From: Plesiomonas sp051652165
Lineage (GTDB): Bacteria; Pseudomonadota; Gammaproteobacteria; Enterobacterales; CAMTGL01
Reading direction: 5' to 3'
Assembly (NCBI RefSeq): GCF_051652165.1
Contig: NZ_JBOFTR010000009.1
Span: 1-64,000 of the forward strand
Length of the DNA stretch: 64,000 bases
Below the pieces are notes generated by a model. It was not told where the DNA came from and did no database searches. It saw nothing but the letters and a program-made list of their open reading frames with translations. The translations under genes were made by a program, and so were the position numbers. Below, one piece after another: positions 16,673-25,842 of this stretch. Each line of letters begins with the position of its first letter. Position 1 is the stretch's first letter.

Positions 16673-16772
16673 GAAAAAGTATCTGCTCAGGCAAGTTAAC
16701 ATTAAAGGCTAAATTATAGGGAGGATAACCGTTCGGTGATATGCTTAAATGCCACTTTTTAATTTAGGGATA

Positions 16773-17099
16773 ATGATGGATCAGTATCAACATACCTTTT
16801 TATTATTAGATAATATTCAGCAAGCACTGGTTACGCTGAATTTATGGCAAGCGATGCCACCTGAGGCGGCTGCTTTTGAAAGTACAGAGCCTTTTAGTAT
16901 TGATACCATGTCAGCTGAGCAGTGGTTACAATGGGTGTTTTTACCGCGAATGCAAGCATTGCTTGATGCTAAAGCCCCACTGCCGACCCGTTTTTCTATT
17001 GCGCCTTATGTAGAAGAAGCGTTAAAAACACACCCACAGATATCTTTGTTACTTGCTCCATTACAAGAGCTTGATAGCCTGTTTACACGAGAAGCCTAA
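16773..17099 (+). CDS. yqcC: YqcC family protein
   Basis: 108-residue YqcC-family protein (DUF446) of unknown function. The conserved FSIDTM, EQWLQWVFLPRM and APYVEEAL segments match E. coli YqcC. The start at 16773 is preceded by TTAGGGAT and matches the family length; the frame is open from 16749. It overlaps truC by one base (TAATG), and yqcC-truC-yqcA form one operon as in E. coli. Confidence 0.9.
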   Translation: MMDQYQHTFLLLDNIQQALVTLNLWQAMPPEAAAFESTEPFSIDTMSAEQWLQWVFLPRMQALLDAKAPLPTRFSIAPYVEEALKTHPQISLLLAPLQELDSLFTREA

Positions 17100-17929
17100 T
17101 GCCTGAGTCTGCCCTGTTTCACCCATTAATGTCGACCGATTTGCCTGACAGTGTGATCTCATCAGAATTTGATGACAATAATGCCCTTAATACGCCGATT
17201 GATCCTGCCCTGACTTTACCGATTTTGTATCAGGATGAGCACATTATCGCGATAAATAAACCGGCTGGCTGGTTAGTGCACCGTAGTTGGCTTGATCGTC
17301 ATGAAAAAGTGGTTGTGATGCAGACAGTACGTAACCAGATTGGCCAGCATGTTTTTACCGTGCATCGCCTTGATCGCCCCACATCAGGTATTTTATTGAT
17401 GGCACTGTCGAGTGAGGTCGCCCGCATGTTATCCGGTATGTTTGAACAGCAGCAGATAAAGAAAACCTATCATGCGGTGGTTCGCGGCTATCTTGAAGGT
17501 GAAGCGGTACTCGACTATCCACTGGTGGAAGAGCTCGATAAGATCGCCGATAAATTTGCTAGCCAAGAGCGAACCGCACAACCTGCCGTTACGCATTACC
17601 GCGCGCTGGCGAAAGTAGAGACCTCGTATCCGGCAGGGCGTTATGAAACCACACGTTATAGTTTGGTTGAACTGAAACCTGAAACCGGCCGGAAACATCA
17701 ATTGCGCCGCCATATGGCCCACTTGCGCCACCCGATTATGGGGGATTCAAGCCACGGTGATTTAAAACAAAACCGTGCCCTGAAAGCCAACTTTGGTGCT
17801 GGCCGTTTGATGCTGCATGCCAGTGAATTGGTGCTCAATCACCCTGTAACGGGTGAGCCATTGCACATCACTGCGCCATGGGATGAAACATGGCAACACT
17901 TGATGCAACAATTTGGCTGGTCTGTGTAA
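17099..17929 (+). CDS. truC: TruC, tRNA pseudouridine(65) synthase
   Basis: RluA-family pseudouridine synthase of 276 residues that isomerises uridine 65 in tRNA. The catalytic aspartate is in VHRLDRPTSGILLM, and the ETGRKHQLRRHMAHLRHPI motif follows. The N-terminus is about 30 residues longer than in E. coli (Ser/Asp-rich, before LPILYQDEHI). A later in-frame ATG (MSTDLP) is possible, but the TAATG overlap with yqcC favours the first. Confidence 0.94.
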   Translation: MPESALFHPLMSTDLPDSVISSEFDDNNALNTPIDPALTLPILYQDEHIIAINKPAGWLVHRSWLDRHEKVVVMQTVRNQIGQHVFTVHRLDRPTSGILLMALSSEVARMLSGMFEQQQIKKTYHAVVRGYLEGEAVLDYPLVEELDKIADKFASQERTAQPAVTHYRALAKVETSYPAGRYETTRYSLVELKPETGRKHQLRRHMAHLRHPIMGDSSHGDLKQNRALKANFGAGRLMLHASELVLNHPVTGEPLHITAPWDETWQHLMQQFGWSV

Positions 17930-18007
17930 GATCCTGTGACGTAATCGACTTGCACAACGTCATACAACACGGCAGGATAGTTGAAATACCTAACAAAAGG
18001 AAACTGC

Positions 18008-18454
18008 ATGGCCAGGGTGGGGATTTTTGTCGGAACTGTGTATGGAAACGCACAATTGGTTGCCGATGAAGCCGAACGGATTTTACGTGTTGCCGGACAC
18101 GATGCGAATATCTATGAAGAAGGGTCGCTCGAAGACTGGCAACAATACTTGGAAGCCGTGGTGTTGGTGGTCACCTCAACCACTGGGCAAGGAGATTTGC
18201 CCGATACAATTGCCCCGTTATACCTCGCGATGCAAGATACCGGATTGTGGCAACCTAAATTGCGGTATGGCGTGATAGCTCTTGGTGATAGCAGCTATGA
18301 GACCTTCTGCGGTGCAGGTAAGCAATTTGATACACTGCTGCATGAGCAGGGTGCACAGCGTGTACAGGCGCGTTTAGAGCTAGATGCTACCTCGCACCCA
18401 GAACCAGAGCTCACAGCCCGTGAATGGATTGAAGCATTTTCACGCGCAATCTAA
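18008..18454 (+). CDS. yqcA: YqcA, flavodoxin-like protein
   Basis: 148-residue flavodoxin-fold protein (MioC/YqcA type) that binds FMN; its redox partner is unknown. The phosphate-binding loop GTVYGNA, the segment TSTTGQGDLPD and ALGDSSYETFCGAGKQFD are present. An AAGGA sequence precedes the ATG at 18008; the longer frame from 17981 adds nine residues ahead of this ribosome-binding site. It is the last gene of the yqcC-truC-yqcA group. Confidence 0.93.
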   Translation: MARVGIFVGTVYGNAQLVADEAERILRVAGHDANIYEEGSLEDWQQYLEAVVLVVTSTTGQGDLPDTIAPLYLAMQDTGLWQPKLRYGVIALGDSSYETFCGAGKQFDTLLHEQGAQRVQARLELDATSHPEPELTAREWIEAFSRAI

Positions 18455-18461
18455 ACATCAT

Positions 18462-18491
18462 AAAAAAAACCGCATGGCGGGTTTTTTTATT
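18462..18491 (+). terminator. yqcA terminator
   Basis: A-run, CCGC-ATG-GCGG stem extended by A/T pairs across a bulge, then seven Ts. Confidence 0.8.
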
Positions 18492-18513
18492 TTCTGCGGC
18501 AGTGATGTGATTT

Positions 18514-18527
18514 GCTGAATCGATCTG
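18514..18527 (+). promoter_or_regulatory. Candidate Cra (FruR) operator upstream of tkt
   Basis: GCTGAATCGATCTG fits the Cra consensus RSTGAAWCSNTHHW at 13 of 14 positions. It lies about 170 bp before the tkt start. Cra controls glycolytic and gluconeogenic genes in enterics. Confidence 0.5.
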
Positions 18528-18569
18528 ACGCTTGTTTTTATGTCGGTAACGGTGCATTTATAATATAAA

Positions 18570-18589
18570 AACGTGATCACTGGCACGTT
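18570..18589. promoter_or_regulatory. Palindrome in the tkt upstream region
   Basis: AACGTG and CACGTT arms separated by eight bases. The core resembles a weak CRP half-site pair (CGTGA-N6-GCACG). The identity of the binding protein is uncertain. Confidence 0.3.
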
Positions 18590-18686
18590 ATTGGGTCTGC
18601 ACTTGCCGTTTTAATGGCGACTCTGAGAAAATGATTCCCTATTTCGTGTTTTGTCCTTCCGCCCTGCTAATTTTCAGGAGTAGAAA

Positions 18687-20684
18687 ATGCCTTCTCGCAA
18701 AGAACTTGCTAATGCCATCCGTGTACTGAGTATGGATGCCGTACAAAAAGCCAACTCAGGTCACCCCGGCGCTCCGATGGGAATGGCCGATATTGCCGAA
18801 GTTCTGTGGCGTGATTTTTTAAAGCACAACCCGACCAACCCTGCATGGGCTGATCGAGACCGTTTTATCCTCTCTAACGGTCATGGTTCAATGCTGATTT
18901 ATAGCCTGCTGCACCTAAGCGGTTACGATCTCTCTATTGATGATTTGAAGCAGTTCCGTCAGTTGCACTCACGTACACCAGGCCACCCAGAGTATGGTTA
19001 TGCACCGGGTATTGAGACCACCACTGGCCCGTTAGGTCAGGGTATTACCAATGCGGTGGGTATGGCCATGGCAGAAAAAGCATTGGCTGCACAATTTAAC
19101 CGCCCAGGCCACGACATTGTTGACCACTTCACTTACTGCTTCTTGGGTGATGGCTGCATGATGGAAGGCATTTCACACGAAGCCTGTTCACTGGCCGGTA
19201 CACTGGGTCTGGGTAAACTGGTTGCGTTCTATGATGACAACGGTATCTCTATCGATGGTCATGTAGAAGGTTGGTTCACTGATGATACCGGTATGCGTTT
19301 TGAAGCGTATGGCTGGCATGTTATTCGTGGTGTTGATGGCCACAATGCAACGGCCATTAAAGCGGCAGTTGAAGAAGCGCGTGCGGTGACGGATAAGCCA
19401 TCACTGATCATCTGCAAAACTATCATTGGTTTTGGCTCACCAAACAAATCCGGTTCGCACGATTGCCACGGTTCACCATTGGGTGACAAAGAAATTGCCG
19501 CAGCACGTGAGTTCTTGGGCTGGAAAGAAGAGCCGTTTGTTATCCCAACGGATATTTATGCGCAGTGGGATGCCAAAGAGCAAGGCACAGCCAAAGAGCA
19601 GCAGTGGGATGCGCAATTTGCCGCGTACCGCGCCGCATTCCCTGAACTGGCCGCTGAGTTTGATCGTCGCGTAATCAAAGGCGAACTGCCAGCTAACTGG
19701 GCTGAAGCATCTACACAGTTCATTGAGCACCTGCAAGCGAATCCGGCGAAAATTGCCAGCCGTAAAGCATCACAAAATACACTCGAAGCATTCGGTAAAT
19801 TGCTACCAGAGTTCATGGGGGGGTCTGCTGACTTAGCGCCGTCTAACCTGACTATGTGGTCTGGTTCTAAATCGCTTAGCGGTAACGATATGGCCGGTAA
19901 CTACATTCACTATGGTGTGCGTGAGTTTGGTATGTCAGCCATTATGAACGGTATTGCGCTACACGGTGGTTTCATTCCTTACGGCGCAACTTTCCTGATG
20001 TTTATGGAATATGCCCGTAATGCCCTGCGTATGGCAGCGTTGATGAAGCAACGTGCTATTTTTGTCTATACCCATGACTCTATTGGTCTGGGTGAAGATG
20101 GCCCGACTCACCAACCGGTTGAGCAAATTGCCTCTTTGCGTCTGACGCCAAACATGAGCACATGGCGTCCATGTGATCAGGTTGAATCTGCAGTCGCGTG
20201 GAAATATGCCATTGAGCGTCAAGATGGCCCATCAGCACTGATCTTCTCTCGTCAAAATCTGGCGCAGATGGATCGTAACGCAACGCAACTGGCTGATGTT
20301 GCTCGCGGTGGTTATGTACTTAAAGATTGTACCGGCACGCCTGAGCTTATCTTCATTGCAACCGGTTCAGAAGTTGAGCTGGCCATGCAAGCGGCTGAAC
20401 AACTGACTGCCGAAGGCCGTCAGGTACGCGTAGTGTCTATGCCGGCTACTGACGTATTCGACAAGCAAGACGCCGCTTACCGTGAGTCTGTACTGCCTGC
20501 GGCAGTAACTGCGCGTGTTGCTGTTGAAGCTGGCATCGCCGATTTCTGGTACAAGTATGTGGGCTTCGGTGGTCGTATCATGGGTATGACTACCTTCGGT
20601 GAGTCAGCGCCGGCTGAACTGCTGTTTAAAGAGTTTGGTTTCACTGTAGAAAATGTGGTCGCAAAAGCGAAAGAGATCCTGTAA
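18687..20684 (+). CDS. tkt: Transketolase
   Basis: 665-residue thiamine-diphosphate transketolase of the pentose phosphate pathway, moving two-carbon units between sugar phosphates. The thiamine-binding motif GDGCMMEGISHEA is near residue 155, and the conserved GHGSMLIYSLLHL and HDSIGLGEDGPTHQPVE segments are present. AGGAG stands eight bases before the ATG. It starts the sugar-phosphate cluster tkt-epd-pgk-fba, but its own terminator and a long spacer separate it from epd. Confidence 0.97.
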   Translation: MPSRKELANAIRVLSMDAVQKANSGHPGAPMGMADIAEVLWRDFLKHNPTNPAWADRDRFILSNGHGSMLIYSLLHLSGYDLSIDDLKQFRQLHSRTPGHPEYGYAPGIETTTGPLGQGITNAVGMAMAEKALAAQFNRPGHDIVDHFTYCFLGDGCMMEGISHEACSLAGTLGLGKLVAFYDDNGISIDGHVEGWFTDDTGMRFEAYGWHVIRGVDGHNATAIKAAVEEARAVTDKPSLIICKTIIGFGSPNKSGSHDCHGSPLGDKEIAAAREFLGWKEEPFVIPTDIYAQWDAKEQGTAKEQQWDAQFAAYRAAFPELAAEFDRRVIKGELPANWAEASTQFIEHLQANPAKIASRKASQNTLEAFGKLLPEFMGGSADLAPSNLTMWSGSKSLSGNDMAGNYIHYGVREFGMSAIMNGIALHGGFIPYGATFLMFMEYARNALRMAALMKQRAIFVYTHDSIGLGEDGPTHQPVEQIASLRLTPNMSTWRPCDQVESAVAWKYAIERQDGPSALIFSRQNLAQMDRNATQLADVARGGYVLKDCTGTPELIFIATGSEVELAMQAAEQLTAEGRQVRVVSMPATDVFDKQDAAYRESVLPAAVTARVAVEAGIADFWYKYVGFGGRIMGMTTFGESAPAELLFKEFGFTVENVVAKAKEIL

Positions 20685-20775
20685 TTAACGTGATGTTAAT
20701 GACAAAAGCTTGCCGTTATCGCCTTGCATGGCGGTGAGCTTTATCCTGTATTTCTCATCCCTATTTTCAACAAAG

Positions 20776-20799
20776 AGCTGCCTTAGGCAGCTTTTTTTG
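20776..20799 (+). terminator. tkt terminator
   Basis: Seven-bp stem AGCTGCC/GGCAGCT with a three-base loop and a seven-T run. Confidence 0.92.
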
Positions 20800-20843
20800 T
20801 TTAGAGAATATATTTAGGGAAAACCACCTTTAAGGAACACCGC

Positions 20844-21860
20844 ATGGCAATTCGGGTAGCAATTAATGGTTTTGGCCGTATTGGTCGCAGTATTGTTCGA
20901 GCCTTGTATGAAAGCGGTAAGCGTGAGCAGATTCACATTGTGGCAATCAATGAGTTAGCTGATCCCGTAGGGATTGCACATTTACTGCAATATGACTCCA
21001 CTCACGGGCGTTTTTCTTGCTGTGTGCACGTAGAGGAAGAGACATTATCGATAGAAGGTGATACGATTCAGCTATTACATATCCGTGAGTTAGCGCAGTT
21101 ACCGTGGGCGCAATTAAACATTGATATTGTACTCGATTGTACCGGAAAGTTTGGCAGCAGGGCTGACGGTGAGCAGCATTTGCAAGCCGGGGCGAAGAAA
21201 GTGCTTTTTTCGCATCCGGCAGATAATGATATTGATGCCACCGTTATTTATGGTGTGAATCATACCCAGTTGCGGGCCAGCGATAAGATAGTCTCGAATG
21301 GCTCTTGTACTACCAACTGCATCGTACCGATTATCAAGGTGCTAGATGATACATTTGGTATTGATTCAGGCACGATCACCACGATCCACTCAGCCATGCA
21401 TGATCAACCAGTTATCGATGCCTACCATACTGATTTACGTCGGGCACGTGCGGCAAGCCAGTCAATTATTCCGGTAGATACCAAACTGGCAAAAGGCATT
21501 GAACGGATTTTTCCGAAATTTTCTGACAGATTTGAAGCTATCGCTGTGCGAGTGCCCACAATAAATGTCACCGCGATGGATTTAAGTGTGACATTGAGCA
21601 CGGATGTGAAAGTTTGCAACGTAAACCAAGCCCTGCAACGGGCGGCACGTCGCACATTACATGGTATAGTTGATTATACTGAAGCACCTTTAGTTTCGAT
21701 CGATTTTAATCACGATAGCCATAGTGCGATTGTGGATGGAACACAAACCCGTGTCAGTGGGCAGCGGTTGGTAAAAACGCTGGTCTGGTGCGATAACGAG
21801 TGGGGGTTTGCCAACCGAATGTTGGATACCACATGCGTTATGGCAGAGATAGGGTTGTAA
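20844..21860 (+). CDS. epd: Epd, erythrose-4-phosphate dehydrogenase
   Basis: 338-residue GAPDH-family enzyme that oxidises erythrose 4-phosphate to 4-phosphoerythronate for pyridoxal phosphate synthesis. The NAD-binding start AINGFGRIGRS and the catalytic cysteine in NGSCTTNC (Cys155) are present. Position ahead of pgk and fba and sequence such as IDAYHTDLRRARAASQSIIP mark it as Epd rather than glycolytic GapA. AAGGA precedes the start. Confidence 0.94.
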   Translation: MAIRVAINGFGRIGRSIVRALYESGKREQIHIVAINELADPVGIAHLLQYDSTHGRFSCCVHVEEETLSIEGDTIQLLHIRELAQLPWAQLNIDIVLDCTGKFGSRADGEQHLQAGAKKVLFSHPADNDIDATVIYGVNHTQLRASDKIVSNGSCTTNCIVPIIKVLDDTFGIDSGTITTIHSAMHDQPVIDAYHTDLRRARAASQSIIPVDTKLAKGIERIFPKFSDRFEAIAVRVPTINVTAMDLSVTLSTDVKVCNVNQALQRAARRTLHGIVDYTEAPLVSIDFNHDSHSAIVDGTQTRVSGQRLVKTLVWCDNEWGFANRMLDTTCVMAEIGL

Positions 21861-21974
21861 ACGATACTGATTGTTAACGTGTAGATATCGGCAAAATAGC
21901 CACAGTGTTTGGCACTATGATGACTTTTACCGTCTGCATTTAAAATCTTCATGGAATTAAAAAGAGGACTCACC

Positions 21975-23138
21975 ATGTCTGTTATTAACATGACTGATCT
22001 GGAACTGGCTGGAAAACGTGTACTGATCCGTGCTGACCTGAACGTACCTGTAAAAGAGGGCAAAGTGACCTCTGATGCACGTATCCGTGCTTCTCTCCCG
22101 ACCATTGAACTGGCCCTGAAACAAGGCGCATCTGTGATGGTCACGTCTCACTTAGGTCGTCCGACTGAAGGTGAGTACAACGAAGAGTTCTCTTTACTGC
22201 CTGTTGTAAACTATTTGAAAGATGTACTGGATGCACCTGTGCGTCTGGCAAAAGACTATCTTGATGGCGTTGATGTTGCTGCCGGTGAGCTGGTGGTTTT
22301 GGAAAACGTTCGCTTCAACAAAGGCGAAAAGAAAGACGACGAAACGCTGTCAAAGAAATATGCAGCACTGTGTGATGTTTTTGTGATGGATGCTTTTGGT
22401 ACTGCGCACCGCGCACAAGCGTCTACTCATGGCGTAGCAAAATTTGCCCCTATCGCTTGTTCAGGCCCGCTGCTGTCAGCAGAGCTTGATGCTCTGGGCA
22501 AAGCCATGAAAGAGCCGGCTCGCCCGATGATCGCTATCGTGGGTGGTTCAAAAGTATCAACCAAACTGACCGTTCTTGAGTCACTGTCTAAAATTGCTGA
22601 TCAGCTGGTTGTCGGTGGCGGTATCGCTAACACCTTTATTGCTGCGGCAGGCCACAACGTGGGTAAATCCCTGTGTGAAGCTGACTTGCTTGATACAGCT
22701 AAGAAGCTGGCTGCCGAGTGTGACATTCCAGTAACCACAGATGTTGTTGTGGGTAAAGAGTTCTCTGAAACGACTCCAGCCACCATCAAAGCGGTGAGCG
22801 ATGTTTCTGATGATGACATGATCTTTGATATCGGCCCTGATTCTGCAGAAGTGCTGGCTGAGATCATCATGAATGCGAAAACCATTTTGTGGAACGGCCC
22901 TGTGGGTGTGTTTGAGTTTGACCAGTTTGCAAAAGGTACGGAAGTTATCGCACGCGCAATCGCTGCGTCTCCGGCATTCTCTATTGCAGGTGGTGGCGAT
23001 ACACTGGCAGCTATCGACAAGTTTGGTATTGCTGATCAAGTCTCTTACATCTCTACCGGTGGTGGCGCTTTCCTTGAGTTCGTTGAGGGTAAAGTACTGC
23101 CAGCAGTCGCTATGCTAGAAGCACGCGCTAAAGCGTAA
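21975..23138 (+). CDS. pgk: Phosphoglycerate kinase
   Basis: 387-residue phosphoglycerate kinase, identical in length to the E. coli enzyme and very similar to it. RADLNVPV, TSHLGRPTEG, GGSKVSTKL and the C-terminal nucleotide-binding GGGDTLAAI and STGGGAFLEF are seen. The start is the ATG at 21975, preceded by AGAGGA; an in-frame ATG eight codons upstream precedes that site. It shares the order epd-pgk-fba with E. coli. Codon choice looks highly biased, as expected for a strongly expressed gene. Confidence 0.97.
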   Translation: MSVINMTDLELAGKRVLIRADLNVPVKEGKVTSDARIRASLPTIELALKQGASVMVTSHLGRPTEGEYNEEFSLLPVVNYLKDVLDAPVRLAKDYLDGVDVAAGELVVLENVRFNKGEKKDDETLSKKYAALCDVFVMDAFGTAHRAQASTHGVAKFAPIACSGPLLSAELDALGKAMKEPARPMIAIVGGSKVSTKLTVLESLSKIADQLVVGGGIANTFIAAAGHNVGKSLCEADLLDTAKKLAAECDIPVTTDVVVGKEFSETTPATIKAVSDVSDDDMIFDIGPDSAEVLAEIIMNAKTILWNGPVGVFEFDQFAKGTEVIARAIAASPAFSIAGGGDTLAAIDKFGIADQVSYISTGGGAFLEFVEGKVLPAVAMLEARAKA

Positions 23139-23144
23139 TATTAC

Positions 23145-23168
23145 CGACGGGAGGCAAATGCCTCCCGC
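23145..23168 (+). terminator. Hairpin after pgk
   Basis: A nine-bp stem CGGGAGGCA/TGCCTCCCG with a two-base gap and a weak T tail. It probably allows partial read-through into fba. Confidence 0.65.
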
Positions 23169-23248
23169 TCTTTGTGGCTGACTATTATGAATAGTCAGCA
23201 CAAACGTCTTATTGATTTAATCACGGCTGACGATACAGGACTAGGAAC

Positions 23249-24325
23249 ATGTCTAAAATTTTCGATTTCGTAAAACCAGGCGTTATCACTGGCGATGACG
23301 TACAGAAAGTTTTTGCAGTTGCAAAAGCGAACCAATTTGCTCTGCCTGCGGTAAACGTAGTAGGTACTGACTCTGTTAACGCCGTACTGGAAGCTGCAGC
23401 GAAAGTTCGTGCACCAGTGATCGTTCAGTTCTCTAACGGTGGTGCTCAGTTCTTCGCGGGTAAAGGTCTGAAACTTGAAGGCCAGCAAGCCGCGATTCTG
23501 GGTGCAATCACAGGTGCGCAACACGTTCACGCTGTTGCTGAAGCCTACGGTGTGCCGGTTATTCTGCACACTGACCATGCAGCGAAAAAACTGCTGCCAT
23601 GGATCGATGGCCTGCTTGATGCGGGTGAAAAGCACTTCGCACAAACCGGTAAGCCACTGTTCTCTTCTCACATGCTGGATTTGTCAGAAGAGTCACTGGA
23701 AGAGAACATCGACATTTGCTGCGAGTATCTGACTCGTATGGCAAAAATGAACATGACTCTGGAACTGGAACTCGGTTGCACCGGTGGTGAAGAAGATGGC
23801 GTAGACAACAGCCATCTGGATCAGTCATCTCTGTACACCCAACCAGAAGATGTGGCTTACGCTTACGAGCGTCTGAGCGCAATCAGCCCACGTTTCACTA
23901 TCGCTGCCTCTTTCGGTAACGTACACGGTGTATACAAGCCGGGTAACGTGAAGCTGACTCCATCTATTCTGGATGCGTCTCAAAAGTTCGTTTCTGAGAA
24001 ATTTGGTATCCCAGCGAAAAGCCTAGACTTCGTATTCCACGGTGGTTCAGGTTCTACGGCAGAAGAGATTTCTGAATCTATCAGCTACGGCGTAGTGAAA
24101 ATGAACATTGATACTGATACCCAGTGGGCAACGTGGGAAGGTGTTCTGGATTACTACAAAACAAACGAAGCTTACCTGCAAGGTCAACTGGGTAACCCAG
24201 ATGGCGCTGATAAGCCAAACAAAAAGTACTATGATCCACGTGCATGGCTGCGTGCTGCACAAAGCACCATGATTACACGTTTGGAAAAAGCATTTAAAGA
24301 GCTGAATGCGGTTAATGTTCTGTAA
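23249..24325 (+). CDS. fbaA: Class II fructose-bisphosphate aldolase
   Basis: 358-residue zinc-dependent class II aldolase splitting fructose 1,6-bisphosphate. The zinc-binding HTDHAAKK segment is near residue 110; later HGVYKPGNVKL and VFHGGSGSTAEEI carry further zinc and substrate ligands. It matches E. coli FbaA along its whole length. It follows pgk after 110 bp that contain a hairpin. Confidence 0.96.
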   Translation: MSKIFDFVKPGVITGDDVQKVFAVAKANQFALPAVNVVGTDSVNAVLEAAAKVRAPVIVQFSNGGAQFFAGKGLKLEGQQAAILGAITGAQHVHAVAEAYGVPVILHTDHAAKKLLPWIDGLLDAGEKHFAQTGKPLFSSHMLDLSEESLEENIDICCEYLTRMAKMNMTLELELGCTGGEEDGVDNSHLDQSSLYTQPEDVAYAYERLSAISPRFTIAASFGNVHGVYKPGNVKLTPSILDASQKFVSEKFGIPAKSLDFVFHGGSGSTAEEISESISYGVVKMNIDTDTQWATWEGVLDYYKTNEAYLQGQLGNPDGADKPNKKYYDPRAWLRAAQSTMITRLEKAFKELNAVNVL

Positions 24326-24350
24326 TTGAGAACAGCATTTTTTTAATATT

Positions 24351-24378
24351 AAGCCACTGATATTCAGTGGCTTTTTTG
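24351..24378 (+). terminator. fba terminator
   Basis: Perfect 10-bp stem AAGCCACTGA/TCAGTGGCTT with a three-base loop and a T run. Confidence 0.95.
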
Positions 24379-24821
24379 TTTGTTTACTCTTTATTCGTGC
24401 AGCGATTTTTGTGTGTGAGTGAGCGTTGAATAGGCTGATTGTTTGAGAACAATACAATCTACATTTTTATCAACTAAGTTATAGATAACTTATTATAGTT
24501 AGCATTTTTGATTGCAAAGACAATATCAATATTTCTTTCTGTGCATGTATTGTTTCGATTTTTTTATTGCGTACCACACCATTTATGTTTATTTTTTGCC
24601 TCTTTAAAAGCTCAGCATCTGTAGCTGAAAAATATCTTTAGCTTATTATATAGAGCTTGTTATTTTATCAGTGATAAAGATGATATCGCTCATTGACGTG
24701 CTCTATTTCCATCCCTTGGGTTTTGGTGATAATTAATGCATTAAATAAGCATAAAATAACTATTTTGGTTTTACCGCAATACTGTTTTTATTATAAACCA
24801 TGACAGCACAGAGGACATAAA
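24379..24821. other. AT-rich intergenic region upstream of mscS
   Basis: About 440 bp without a credible gene. It contains a near-perfect palindrome at 24476-24491 (AAGTTAT-AG-ATAACTT) that could be an operator. The mscS promoter should lie here; candidate AT-rich -10 boxes are too many to choose between. Confidence 0.5.
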
Positions 24822-25706
24822 ATGAAGCCTACTGACCCTTTAAATCCACTTGATCCACTTGATGTAGTAGACTCTATTCAACATGCAGGAAGCTGGGTTG
24901 TTGATAACCAAGGATTACTGATTCAATATGCAGTTAACTTGGTTGCCGCATTTTTAATCTTTATTTTTGGTTGGTTAGTTGCACGCATTGTTTCTAATAC
25001 CATTAGCAAATTGATGCTAAAAAAAGGAGTCGATCGTGCAGTGAGCCACTTTGTTCGCTCACTAGTGCGTTATGCGATTATCATTTTTACTCTAATGGCT
25101 GCATTAGGCCGACTAGGGGTAGAGACATCATCTGTTATTGCCGTGATTGGTGCAGCCGGTTTAGCGGTAGGTTTAGCATTGCAAGGTTCACTCTCTAACT
25201 TTGCTGCCGGTGTATTGATTGTCGGTTTTCGTCCGTTTCGTGCCGGTGACTTTGTAGATTTAGGTGGCGTATCTGGTACGGTTGAAAGTGTACAAATTTT
25301 CTCTACTATTCTTTGTACTGTAGATAAAAAAACAGTCATCATTCCTAATGCAACAATCATGAATGGCAAGATTATTAATTTCTCTTTGGAAGAGAATCGC
25401 CGTGTTGATTTGCTGATTAGCGTAGGTTATGAAGCCGATATTGATCAGGTAAAAGAGGTATTAGCTTCGGTCGTTAACGCTGATGACCGTATTTTAGCTG
25501 ATTTAGGCTGTACAATTCGTATGATGACTATGGGGGCATCATCACTTGATTTTGTTGTTCGCCCGTGGGTTAAAAATGCAGATTATTGGAATGTCTATTT
25601 TGATCTGATGGAAAATATTAAAAAAGCACTTGATGCAAATAATATTAATATTCCGTATCCGCAAATGGATGTTCATGTTCGTCAGCAAAATAAAATCGGT
25701 GAATAA
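24822..25706 (+). CDS. mscS: MscS, small-conductance mechanosensitive channel
   Basis: 294-residue inner-membrane channel that opens on membrane tension during osmotic downshock. Three membrane spans lie near residues 33-57, 76-97 and 102-130. The pore helix keeps the Gly/Ala pattern (AVIGAAGLAVGLALQGSLSN), and the soluble beta domain follows. The N-terminus is slightly longer than E. coli MscS and carries a short DPLNPLDPLD repeat. AGAGGA precedes the ATG. It is transcribed alone. Confidence 0.95.
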   Translation: MKPTDPLNPLDPLDVVDSIQHAGSWVVDNQGLLIQYAVNLVAAFLIFIFGWLVARIVSNTISKLMLKKGVDRAVSHFVRSLVRYAIIIFTLMAALGRLGVETSSVIAVIGAAGLAVGLALQGSLSNFAAGVLIVGFRPFRAGDFVDLGGVSGTVESVQIFSTILCTVDKKTVIIPNATIMNGKIINFSLEENRRVDLLISVGYEADIDQVKEVLASVVNADDRILADLGCTIRMMTMGASSLDFVVRPWVKNADYWNVYFDLMENIKKALDANNINIPYPQMDVHVRQQNKIGE

Positions 25707-25751
25707 TTATTTATTTGAAATCTTCATCATGTAGATAATTTACACAATGAC

Positions 25752-25779
25752 AAAAAAGCGCCAAGACGGGCGCTTTTTT
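25752..25779 (+). terminator. mscS terminator
   Basis: GCGCC/GGCGC stem flanked by A and T runs. Confidence 0.88.
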
Positions 25780-25790
25780 GTTATACGATA

Positions 25791-25814
25791 AAAAAACCCG
25801 CTAAAGCGGGTTTT
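25791..25814. terminator. Bidirectional terminator before purN
   Basis: CCCGC-TAAA-GCGGG with A and T runs on either side; it can end purN transcription on the minus strand. Confidence 0.88.
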
Positions 25815-25842
25815 GATAAAATAGATGATTGAGAGCCAACGG

